From Sphingomonadales bacterium UBA1936 (GTDB lineage Bacteria > Pseudomonadota > Alphaproteobacteria > Sphingomonadales > Sphingomonadaceae), in contig DDFE01000026.1 in NCBI GenBank assembly GCA_002336985.1, forward strand, positions 1 through 7,236: a stretch of 7,236 nt of DNA. Direction: 5' to 3'. Below the pieces are notes generated by a model. That model was given only the letters and a program-made list of their open reading frames with translations, was not told where the DNA came from and did not search any database. A program made the position numbers and the translations under genes. Shown one piece after another: positions 1-6,080 of the stretch (within the stretch, counting starts at the first letter, position 1; every line of letters begins with the position of its first letter).

Positions 1-98
1 CCGGCAAGATGTTTCCCGAACTGCACCGCTGCGCCGAACTGGGCCGGATGCATGTACATAACGGGCAACTGCCCTTCCCCGAGCTTCCGCGCTTCTGA
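1..98 (+). CDS. glcD: Glycolate oxidase FAD-linked subunit GlcD, C-terminal end only (5' truncated by window edge)
   Basis: Reading from base 3 gives the last 31 residues of a protein, ending at TGA 96-98. The tail contains LHRCAELGRMHVHNGQLPFP followed by ELPRF, which closely matches the known C-terminus of Escherichia coli GlcD (LHRCAEFGAMHVHHGHLPFP, then ELERF). GlcD is the FAD-binding catalytic subunit of glycolate oxidase, which oxidises glycolate (and D-lactate in E. coli) to the 2-oxoacid and passes electrons to GlcE/GlcF and the quinone pool. The stop codon shares its last A with the ATG of the next gene, as expected for a coupled glcDEF operon. Nothing can be said about its FAD domain, which lies outside the window. 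The identity is strong for so short a piece, because both the tail and the gene order agree. Confidence 0.9.
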   Translation, partial: GKMFPELHRCAELGRMHVHNGQLPFPELPRF

Positions 99-1213
99 TG
101 CTGCGTCCGGGAACGATCGAGGAATTGTGCGACATCGTCATGCGTGGCGGCCCCGTTCGCCTCCGCGGCGGTGGGAGCAAGGACGCGATCGGCGCGCCTA
201 CACCCGATGCGACTGTCGTCGACATGCGCGGTTTTGCGGGGGTCATCGATTATGATCCCCCGGAACTGGTGCTGACGGTCGGCGCCGGAACGCCGCTTGC
301 GGAAGTGCAGGCGCTGGTCGCGAGCGAAGGCCAGATGCTGGCATTCGATCCCTTCGATCACGCCGCCATTCTTGGTGGCGAGCCGGGCCAGGCGACCATC
401 GGCGGTATCATTGCGGCCGGTATTGCGGGACCGGCTCGACTGAGCCGCGGCGGAGCACGCGATCACCTGCTGGGATTCACCGCAGTATCGGGACGCGGCG
501 AACGCTTCGTCGCTGGCGCCAAGGTGGTCAAGAACGTCACGGGTTACGACCTGTCTAAGCTGGTCACCGGCAGCTGGGGCCGGATCGTTGCGTTGACAGA
601 GTTGACCCTAAAGGTCCTGCCAGCACCGCGCGAACAGGAGACATGGGTGGCGCGAGGTCTTTCGCCCGCCGCTGCTGTAGCGGCGATGGCGACGGCGCTC
701 GGATCGGCGGCCGAGGTTTCCGCAGCGGCACATTTACCGTCGTGGGATGGTGGGGCGGTTACTGCGCTCAGGCTCGACGGCTTTTCACATTCGATTGAGG
801 CGCGCGCGAAACGTCTTGCCGGATTGATCGACGGCCTTTCGCACTATCCCGGCGGTGACCAATTGTGGAACGCGGCACGTCATGCGTCGACATTGCCTGC
901 CGACGTGCCGTTATGGCGGGTAATAATTTCTGCGGGAAAGGCGCCGGCGTTCGTCGAAACTATTCCCGATGCACAATGGCTGTTCGACTGGGCCGGGGGC
1001 TTGGTGTGGCTGGCCAGCAAAGTCGATCCGCAGGTTATTCGCCGCGCAGCTGAAATTGCTGGCGGTCACGCCACCCTGATTCGGGCCGACGCCGCAACGC
1101 GCGCTGAAGTACCGGCGCTTCACCCCCAGACGAAGCAGGTGGCAGCCCTCGAAGAAAGCGTGCGCCGCGCGTTCGATCCTGCGGGCGTGTTCGAGACGGG
1201 ACGATTCAACTAA
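98..1213 (+). CDS. glcE: Glycolate oxidase subunit GlcE (FAD-binding PCMH-type)
   Basis: A 371-residue protein, close to the roughly 350 residues of E. coli GlcE. The N-terminal half is a PCMH-type FAD-binding fold. Visible landmarks are the early glycine run RLRGGGSKDAIG, the segment YDPPELVLTVGAGTPLAEVQ, GQMLAFDP, the glycine-rich ATIGGIIAAGIAGPARLSRG, and KVVKNVTGYDLSKLVTGSWG followed by a TELTLKVLP strand. E. coli GlcE has the same order (YDPTELVITARVGTPL, GQMLPCEP, GGMVACGLAGP, VMKNVAGYDLSRL). The C-terminal part keeps the family ending, with GGHATLIRAD and FDPAGVFETGRFN. GlcE works with GlcD and GlcF in the membrane-associated glycolate oxidase. The start at ATG 98 overlaps the glcD stop by one base, and the stop TAA overlaps the glcF ATG by one base, so the three subunits are probably translationally coupled. 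No missing segment or frameshift is seen. Confidence 0.93.
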   Translation: MLRPGTIEELCDIVMRGGPVRLRGGGSKDAIGAPTPDATVVDMRGFAGVIDYDPPELVLTVGAGTPLAEVQALVASEGQMLAFDPFDHAAILGGEPGQATIGGIIAAGIAGPARLSRGGARDHLLGFTAVSGRGERFVAGAKVVKNVTGYDLSKLVTGSWGRIVALTELTLKVLPAPREQETWVARGLSPAAAVAAMATALGSAAEVSAAAHLPSWDGGAVTALRLDGFSHSIEARAKRLAGLIDGLSHYPGGDQLWNAARHASTLPADVPLWRVIISAGKAPAFVETIPDAQWLFDWAGGLVWLASKVDPQVIRRAAEIAGGHATLIRADAATRAEVPALHPQTKQVAALEESVRRAFDPAGVFETGRFN

Positions 1214-2523
1214 TGCAGACGCAATTCTCGCCCACTCAACTTGCCGACCCGGCGATGGCCTCGTCCGAAGGCGTTATCCGCAAGTGCGTGCACTGCGGTT
1301 TCTGCACGGCGACCTGCCCTACCTACGTGCTGCTCGGCGACGAGCTCGATAGCCCGCGCGGCCGAATCTACCTGATCAAGGACATGCTTGAGAACGACCG
1401 GAAGCCCAGCGCCGAGGTCGTGAAACATGTGGATCGCTGCCTGTCATGCCTGTCGTGCATGACGACCTGTCCATCCGGCGTGAACTACATGCACCTGGTC
1501 GACCATGCACGCGCTTACATCCACGACCATTACGACCGGCCATGGCACGAACGCCTATTGCGCAACATATTAGCCTGGGTGCTGCCCGATCCGGGCCGCT
1601 TCCGGCTCGCACTGACCGCGGCCAAGCTGGCGCGGCCGGTCGCACCCCTTTTCGCCCGGGTCACCATGTTGAAGCCCCTCGTCGCGATGCTGGCGCTGGC
1701 TCCACGCAACCTGCCCAAGCGTGCCCGCCAGCGGTCATCGTCTGTGCCCGGCGCCAAGGGCCGTGTCGCATTGCTTCAGGGCTGCGCCGAACCCGTGTTG
1801 CGGCCCGAGTTCCAGGCCGCAACGGTGCGCCTCCTCAATCGCTCCGGCTACGACGTTGTCTTTGCGAATGGCGAAGGCTGTTGCGGCTCACTCGTCCATC
1901 ACATGGGCCGGGAGGATGAAGGTCGTGCGGCGGCGCGTCGCAATGTCGATGCCTGGACCCGAGAGATCGAGGCAGGCGGGCTCACGGCCATCATCGTCAC
2001 GACCTCGGGGTGTGGCACGACCATCAAGGATTATGGCTTCATGCTGCGCGATGAAGAGGCCTATGCCGAAAAGGCGGCCCGTGTGTCAGCATTGGCACAA
2101 GACATCAGCGAGTTTCTGGCCGAAGCCGATTTACCCACGGGCGACGGACGTGGCCTTACCGTCGCTTACCACTCTGCATGTTCGCTGCAGCACGGCCAAA
2201 AGGTGACGGACGCACCGAAGCGTCTCCTGGGTGGCGCAGGCTATGTCGTACGGACGCCGGTCGAAGCACATTTATGCTGCGGATCGGCAGGAACTTATAA
2301 CATCCTTCAGCCCGAGATCGCCGGACAGCTGGGCGACCGCAAAGCAGCCAATCTCGCACGACTCGATGCCGATGTGATCGCGACCGGCAATATCGGCTGC
2401 GCGATGCAGATCGGATCGCGCATCGGCGTACCGGTGGTCCATACGGTCGAACTGCTCGACTGGGCAACAGGCGGTCCTGTTCCGCCCCAGCTGGCGGGCA
2501 GGTTCGCAAACAACCACGGTTGA
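1213..2523 (+). CDS. glcF: Glycolate oxidase iron-sulphur subunit GlcF
   Basis: A 436-residue electron-transfer subunit. Two classical 4Fe-4S motifs (CxxCxxCxxxCP) lie near the N-terminus: C25, C28, C31, C35 and C76, C79, C82, C86. Two cysteine-rich CCG domains follow, with the CCG cores at residues 223-225 (in NGEGCCGSLVHHMG) and 355-357 (in HLCCGSAGTYN). A late GNIGCAMQIG segment is also typical of GlcF. Proteins with this layout take electrons from the flavin subunits and pass them through the two clusters to membrane quinone. The length is near the roughly 407 residues of E. coli GlcF. The start ATG 1213 overlaps the glcE stop by one base. The TGA stop at 2521-2523 overlaps a putative -35 element for the next operon. 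Iron-sulphur plus CCG proteins also occur in glycerol-3-phosphate (GlpC) and lactate (LldE/LutA) systems, but the adjacent GlcD tail and GlcE decide for glycolate oxidase. Confidence 0.94.
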   Translation: MQTQFSPTQLADPAMASSEGVIRKCVHCGFCTATCPTYVLLGDELDSPRGRIYLIKDMLENDRKPSAEVVKHVDRCLSCLSCMTTCPSGVNYMHLVDHARAYIHDHYDRPWHERLLRNILAWVLPDPGRFRLALTAAKLARPVAPLFARVTMLKPLVAMLALAPRNLPKRARQRSSSVPGAKGRVALLQGCAEPVLRPEFQAATVRLLNRSGYDVVFANGEGCCGSLVHHMGREDEGRAAARRNVDAWTREIEAGGLTAIIVTTSGCGTTIKDYGFMLRDEEAYAEKAARVSALAQDISEFLAEADLPTGDGRGLTVAYHSACSLQHGQKVTDAPKRLLGGAGYVVRTPVEAHLCCGSAGTYNILQPEIAGQLGDRKAANLARLDADVIATGNIGCAMQIGSRIGVPVVHTVELLDWATGGPVPPQLAGRFANNHG

Positions 2524-2546
2524 CTTAATTAATACTATTATACAAT
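2520..2546 (+). promoter_or_regulatory. Putative sigma70-type promoter of the apiosidase-rhamnose operon
   Basis: TTGACT (2520-2525) matches five of six bases of the TTGACA -35 box, and TACAAT (2541-2546) matches five of six bases of the TATAAT -10 box. The spacer is 15 bases, two short of the optimum. Between 2523 and 2549, 23 of 27 bases are A or T, in sharp contrast to the GC-rich surroundings. The -35 overlaps the glcF stop codon. Transcription would start near 2553, leaving a leader of about 50 bases. Alternative -10 readings (TATTAT at 2537) have poorer spacing. This is a prediction from sequence only. Confidence 0.55.
2530..2540. promoter_or_regulatory. Small AT-rich palindrome inside the putative promoter (possible operator)
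   Basis: TAATACTATTA is a perfect inverted repeat (TAATA / TATTA around a central C) lying exactly between the proposed -35 and -10 boxes. It is next to another 8-base palindrome, TTAATTAA (2525-2532). A repressor bound here would block polymerase, which fits a sugar-induced operon. However, short palindromes arise easily in AT-rich DNA, no regulator gene is in view, and the site matches no operator that I can name with confidence. Confidence 0.25.
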
Positions 2547-2565
2547 GAAGCGACCACAATGTGGG

Positions 2566-2581
2566 CGCGGAAACGTCCGCG
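2566..2581 (+). other. Stem-loop in the 5' leader of the apiosidase gene
   Basis: CGCGGA (2566-2571) pairs perfectly with TCCGCG (2576-2581) around the four-base loop AACG. The stem ends five bases before the purine-rich ribosome binding stretch at 2587. No T run follows, so it is not a convincing intrinsic terminator. It may be an mRNA 5' structure that protects the message or tunes translation. Confidence 0.4.
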
Positions 2582-2586
2582 AATTC

Positions 2587-2596
2587 AAAGGAAGGA
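2587..2596 (+). promoter_or_regulatory. Ribosome binding site that fixes the apiosidase start
   Basis: AAAGGAAGGA lies nine bases upstream of ATG 2606. This places the start at the methionine that directly begins a signal peptide, rather than at the in-frame GTG at 2561, which would add 15 residues in front of it. Part of the site (GGA, 2594-2596) lies in the palindrome GGACGTCC (2594-2601). Confidence 0.7.
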
Positions 2597-2605
2597 CGTC
2601 CGAGG

Positions 2606-4015
2606 ATGAAAGCCGGCTCGATCCTGCTGACCGCGCTCGCGGCAGCGGCGGCGACGCCCGCATCAGCGCAGACTCCAGAACTCACCGTCGCTCCCAATGG
2701 CCATTATTTGCTCGCGGGTGGTAAGCCGTTTTTCTGGTTGGGCGATACCGCCTGGCTGTTGCTGAGCCGGGTCGATCGTGATCAGACCGAGACTTATCTT
2801 CAGACGCGTAAACGCCAGGGTTTCAACGTCATCCAGGTAATGGTGCTGCACACGCCCAAGATGACGAGCCCGGCTACAGGCCCTGCGCTCGTCGACGGTG
2901 ACCCGGCACGGCCACGCACGACGCCCGGCAGCGATCCAGCGAAGCCCGGCGAATATGATTTTTGGGATCACCTCGATTGGGTTGCGTCGCGAGCGGAGCA
3001 ACTCGGCATGTATCTCGCGCTCGTGCCCGCCTGGGGCGACATCGCGATGAACAAGGTGCTGACCAGCGAGAACGCACCAATCTACGGCCGTTTCATTGCC
3101 GAGCGCTATGGCAAGCGGCCGAACGTCATCTGGCTCAACGGCGGCGACACGCGCTCGGAAGCCAACACCGCCGTCTGGGACGCGCTCGGAACCACCATCA
3201 AGGGTATCGCGCCCAGACAGCTGATGACGTTTCATCCCATCGGCCGCACCGATTCATCCTGGCAATGGCACGACGCGAAGTGGCTCGACTTCAACATGTT
3301 TCAGTCGGGGCATCGATCCTACGCCCAGGAAGGGCCGAACGCGAAAGGCGAGGACAACTGGCGCTACATCGCTGAGGATTGGGTGCGCCTGCCGGCCAAG
3401 CCGACGATCGACGGGGAACCGTCGTACGAGAACATCCCGCACGGCTTGCATGAAAAGGCTCCGCAACCGCGCTGGCTGGCAGCCGATGCCCGGCGTTACG
3501 CCTGGTGGGCCGTGATGGCCGGAGCGTTCGGCCACACCTATGGCGAAAACAGCATCATGCAGTTCTTCCTGCCGGGTGCCGACACACGGAATTTCGAAGC
3601 TGACATACCATGGCCGGATGCGATGAAGGCGCCGCGCGCTCCCGGCGCCGACCAGATGCACTATGTCCGTTCGCTGATCGAAGCGCGCCCAATGCTGGAG
3701 CGGGTGCCGGACCAAGACCTGATCGTCGATAACGGCACCCGTTACGACCGCGTGATGGCCAGTCGCGGCAAGGCTTATGCCTTTGCTTACAGCTACACCG
3801 GCGCTCCATTCACGATGCGGCTCGGCAAAATTGCCGGAAAGCAACTCCGGGCAAGCTGGTATTCGCCGCGCGACGGCAAAACGACCGATGCAGGCCGTTT
3901 CGCCAACAGCGGTACACGTCGTTTCGATCCGCCGGGCGACACCGCCCCCGGCAATGACTGGGTGCTGGTGCTCGACGGCGCGGCGCGCGCGGCGCCCGGA
4001 TCTCGGGTTCAATGA
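2606..4015 (+). CDS. Secreted apiosidase-like glycoside hydrolase (DUF4038 / GH140-type) with C-terminal collagen-binding-like domain
   Basis: A 469-residue exported protein. Residues 1-21 are a Sec signal peptide (MKAG, a hydrophobic core of Leu/Ala, cleavage after ASA21 before Q22), so it acts in the periplasm or outside the cell. The catalytic part begins with GHYLLAGGKPFFWLGDTAWL and continues through KRQGFNVIQVMVLH, the pattern of DUF4038/apiosidase-like (beta/alpha)8 barrels. Candidate catalytic acids are D181 in WLNGGD and E271 in TIDGEPSYE. Their spacing is similar to the Asp/Glu pair recalled for the characterised GH140 apiosidase of Bacteroides. From about residue 375 the sequence resembles the small 'putative collagen-binding' beta domain (PF12904) usually fused to this barrel (YAFAYSYTGAPFTMRL, ASWYSPRDG). 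The characterised enzyme removes D-apiose from rhamnogalacturonan II, but family members may differ in substrate. It is the first gene after the only promoter-like gap, and its stop overlaps the rhmD ribosome binding site. Family confidence is good; exact substrate is uncertain. Confidence 0.8.
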   Translation: MKAGSILLTALAAAAATPASAQTPELTVAPNGHYLLAGGKPFFWLGDTAWLLLSRVDRDQTETYLQTRKRQGFNVIQVMVLHTPKMTSPATGPALVDGDPARPRTTPGSDPAKPGEYDFWDHLDWVASRAEQLGMYLALVPAWGDIAMNKVLTSENAPIYGRFIAERYGKRPNVIWLNGGDTRSEANTAVWDALGTTIKGIAPRQLMTFHPIGRTDSSWQWHDAKWLDFNMFQSGHRSYAQEGPNAKGEDNWRYIAEDWVRLPAKPTIDGEPSYENIPHGLHEKAPQPRWLAADARRYAWWAVMAGAFGHTYGENSIMQFFLPGADTRNFEADIPWPDAMKAPRAPGADQMHYVRSLIEARPMLERVPDQDLIVDNGTRYDRVMASRGKAYAFAYSYTGAPFTMRLGKIAGKQLRASWYSPRDGKTTDAGRFANSGTRRFDPPGDTAPGNDWVLVLDGAARAAPGSRVQ

Positions 4016-4019
4016 GGAG
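4014..4019 (+). promoter_or_regulatory. Ribosome binding site of rhmD, overlapping the upstream stop codon
   Basis: GAGGAG at 4014-4019 shares bases with the apiosidase TGA stop (4013-4015) and sits six bases before the GTG at 4026. It supports GTG 4026 as the rhmD start, since there is no ATG in frame near the conserved N-terminus. It also suggests translational coupling. Confidence 0.7.
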
Positions 4020-4025
4020 TTTCGG

Positions 4026-5213
4026 GTGAGCCTGCCAAAAATCAAGCATGTCCGCGCGTTCACCGTTCGCGGCGGCGGTGCGGACTATCATGACCAGGGC
4101 GACGGGCACTGGATCGACAATCACATCGCGACGCCGATGGCCCGCTATCCGGACTATCGCCAGTCGCGGCAGAGCTTCGGTATCAACGTGCTCGGCACTC
4201 TGGTGGTCGAACTCGAAGCCGAGGACGGTACGGTCGGTTTTGCGGTCACGACAGGGGGTGAGCCGGCGGCCTTCATTGTCGAAAAACATCTCAGCCGGTT
4301 CCTGATCGGCCGCAGCCCGGCCGAGTACGAGCTGATCTGGGATCAGATGTATTTCTCCACCCAATATTACGGCCGCAAGGGGCTGGTGGTGAATGCCATC
4401 TCGGGCGTCGATCTGGCAATCTGGGACTTGCTCGGCAAGCTGCGCGATGAGCCGGTTTATCACATGCTCGGCGGCGCGGTGCGCGAGGAGCTGCAGTTCT
4501 ATGCGACCGGCGCACGTCCGGACATTGCCAAGGAACTGGGTTTCATCGGTGGCAAGCTGCCGCTCCATCACGGTCCCGCCGAGGGGATCGAGGGGTTGCA
4601 CAAGAACATCGCCGATCTTGCCGAGATGCGCAGCCGGTGCGGCGACGATTTCTGGCTGATGCTCGACTGCTGGATGAGCCTCGACATCGATTATGCGACG
4701 CGCCTCGCTCACCGCGCATGGGACGAGTGCGGGCTCAAGTGGATCGAGGAAGCGCTCAGCCCCGACGATTATTGGGGCTATGCCCAGCTCAAGAAGAACG
4801 CGCCCAAGGGACTGCTGGTCACGACCGGCGAGCATGAGGCGACTCGCTGGGGTTTCCGAATGCTGATGGACATGGAATGCTGCGACATCATCCAGCCCGA
4901 CGTTGGCTGGTGCGGTGGCGTGACCGAATTGCTCAAGATCGCCAATTACGCCGACAGCAAGGGCGTGATGATGGTCCCTCACGGATCGTCGGTCTACAGC
5001 TATCACTTCGTCATAACGCGCCATAATTCGCCGTTCGCTGAGTTCCTGATGATGCATCCGGGACCGACGGAAGTGGTGCCGATGTTCGCACCCCAACTGC
5101 TGGGCGAGCCGGTACCGGTAAACGGCAAGATCCGCGCGAGCGAACTCGACAAGCCCGGTTTCGGTGTCGAATTGAACCGCGACATCGCTCTCCATCGTCC
5201 CTACCCGAACTGA
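4026..5213 (+). CDS. rhmD: L-rhamnonate dehydratase (enolase superfamily, RhmD/LRA3)
   Basis: A 395-residue enolase-superfamily enzyme that removes water from L-rhamnonate to give 2-keto-3-deoxy-L-rhamnonate. It aligns almost end to end with E. coli RhmD: LPKIKHVRA, GADYHDQG.HWID.HIATPM, QSRQSFGINVLGTLVVE, QFYATGARPD.AKE.GFIGGK, DFWLMLDCWMS, QPDVGWCGG, VPHGSSVYS and the tail DKPGFGVELNRD. All expected active-site residues are present. Mg2+ ligands are D214, E241 and E269; the catalytic dyad is H319 with D292; further active-site histidines are H33 and H270, corresponding to H33 and H281 in the E. coli enzyme. The start is GTG 4026, with GAGGAG six bases upstream, giving MSLPKIKHV as in E. coli MTLPKIKQV. 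It lies 10 bases after the apiosidase gene and 9 before the FAH hydrolase gene. A cytosolic enzyme; the function assignment is strong. Confidence 0.96.
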   Translation: MSLPKIKHVRAFTVRGGGADYHDQGDGHWIDNHIATPMARYPDYRQSRQSFGINVLGTLVVELEAEDGTVGFAVTTGGEPAAFIVEKHLSRFLIGRSPAEYELIWDQMYFSTQYYGRKGLVVNAISGVDLAIWDLLGKLRDEPVYHMLGGAVREELQFYATGARPDIAKELGFIGGKLPLHHGPAEGIEGLHKNIADLAEMRSRCGDDFWLMLDCWMSLDIDYATRLAHRAWDECGLKWIEEALSPDDYWGYAQLKKNAPKGLLVTTGEHEATRWGFRMLMDMECCDIIQPDVGWCGGVTELLKIANYADSKGVMMVPHGSSVYSYHFVITRHNSPFAEFLMMHPGPTEVVPMFAPQLLGEPVPVNGKIRASELDKPGFGVELNRDIALHRPYPN

Positions 5214-5217
5214 GGAA
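5212..5217 (+). promoter_or_regulatory. Ribosome binding site of the FAH hydrolase, overlapping the rhmD stop codon
   Basis: GAGGAA follows from the rhmD TGA (5211-5213) and sits five bases before ATG 5223. It is the same TGAGGA arrangement as at the apiosidase-rhmD junction, again pointing to coupled translation. Confidence 0.65.
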
Positions 5218-5222
5218 TTCCA

Positions 5223-6080
5223 ATGAAGCTCTGCCGCTATGGCGCCCCCGGCGCCGAAAAGCCCGGTGTGATCGATGCCGACGGCCGCATTCGTGACCTG
5301 TCGACCCACGTCACCGATATCGGTCCCGACGCGCTGTCCAAGGCCAGCTTGGCGAGGCTCGCCGCGATCGACCCTGCTTCGCTGCCTTTGGTCGAAGACG
5401 GCGTGCGCTATGGCGCGTGCGTATGCGGCACCCGCCAGTTCATCGCAATCGGCACCAATTTTGCCGACCATGCGGCGGAATCGAACCTGCCGGTGCCCGA
5501 GGAACCTGTCGTCTTCCAGAAATGGATCAGTTGCATCCAGGGGCCGAACGACCCTGTCACTATCCCCCGGGATTCGAAGAAGACCGATTGGGAAGTCGAA
5601 CTGGGCGTCGTGATCGGCACCGAAGCAAACTACGTCTCAGAGGCCGATGCGCTCGACCATGTCGCCGGCTATTGTGTGATCAATGACGTGTCCGAACGCC
5701 ACTGGCAGACCGAGCGCGGCCTGACGTGGGACAAGGGCAAGGGGTTTCCGACGTTCGGCCCGATCGGCCCTTGGATGGTCACTGCCGACGAGGTCGGCGA
5801 CCCGCAGAACCTGGGCATGTGGCTGTCGGTCAATGGCAGGAAGATGCAGAACGGCAGCAGCAAGACGATGATCTTTACCGTGGCGCAGATCGTCGCCTAT
5901 TGCTCACAGTTCATGAAACTGTTGCCGGGTGACGTGATCACCACCGGCACTCCCCCGGGCGTCGGTCTCGGCCAGAAGCCCGAGCCTTGGTATCTCAAGG
6001 CCGGCGACGTGGTCGAACTCGGAATCGAGAAGCTCGGCAAGCAGCGTCAGGAATTCGTTGCGTGGAGCGCAGCCAAGTGA
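5223..6080 (+). CDS. lra6: 2,4-diketo-3-deoxy-L-rhamnonate hydrolase (FAH family, LRA6-like)
   Basis: A 285-residue protein of the fumarylacetoacetate hydrolase family. The first 70 or so residues form the small N-terminal domain (KLCRYGAPGAEKPGVIDADG). The catalytic domain starts at IAIGTNFADHAAE (H83, E86). The metal-binding acids are E124 and E126 in DWEVELG and D155 in INDVSERHWQ. The family lid/loop TWDKGKGFPTFGPIGPW and the late PGDVITTGTPPGVG follow. FAH enzymes hydrolyse C-C bonds in beta-diketo acids. Next to rhmD and an SDR dehydrogenase, the expected substrate is 2,4-diketo-3-deoxy-L-rhamnonate, cleaved to pyruvate and L-lactate as in the Sphingomonas pathway. The family is certain; the substrate is inferred from context, and a fuconate-type diketo acid is the main alternative because L-fucose pathways use a sister enzyme. 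Its stop overlaps the next start by four bases (GTGA). Confidence 0.88.
   Translation: MKLCRYGAPGAEKPGVIDADGRIRDLSTHVTDIGPDALSKASLARLAAIDPASLPLVEDGVRYGACVCGTRQFIAIGTNFADHAAESNLPVPEEPVVFQKWISCIQGPNDPVTIPRDSKKTDWEVELGVVIGTEANYVSEADALDHVAGYCVINDVSERHWQTERGLTWDKGKGFPTFGPIGPWMVTADEVGDPQNLGMWLSVNGRKMQNGSSKTMIFTVAQIVAYCSQFMKLLPGDVITTGTPPGVGLGQKPEPWYLKAGDVVELGIEKLGKQRQEFVAWSAAK

Noticed and set aside
52..255. Small + strand frame over the glcD-glcE junction
   Set aside because: It overlaps the well-supported glcD end and glcE start in another frame, and its arginine-rich translation is typical of a shadow frame.
2566..2586. Intrinsic terminator after glcF
   Set aside because: The stem is only 6 bp and no T tract follows; it lies in the leader downstream of the putative promoter.
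2561..2605. Upstream GTG start for the apiosidase, adding 15 residues
   Set aside because: It would place hydrophilic residues ahead of a clear signal peptide and ignores the good ribosome binding site at 2587-2596. It also falls next to the leader hairpin.
3777..4025. N-terminal extension of rhmD back into the apiosidase gene
   Set aside because: Family homology begins at MSLPKIK (GTG 4026), which has its own ribosome binding site. The extension is an out-of-frame reading of the apiosidase C-terminus.
3254..4063. Minus-strand open frame (269 codons) opposite the apiosidase gene
   Set aside because: Same reason: a shadow of a well-supported + strand coding region, with no recognisable motif and no ribosome binding site argument.
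3810..5471. Long minus-strand open frame (553 codons) opposite rhmD and the start of the FAH gene
   Set aside because: It is antisense to genes with full sets of family motifs and catalytic residues. Its translation shows no recognisable domain and is explained by the high third-position GC of the + strand genes.
5987..6076. N-terminal extension of the SDR into the FAH gene
   Set aside because: The SDR fold begins just after GTG 6077. The extra 30 residues are an out-of-frame reading of the conserved FAH C-terminus.
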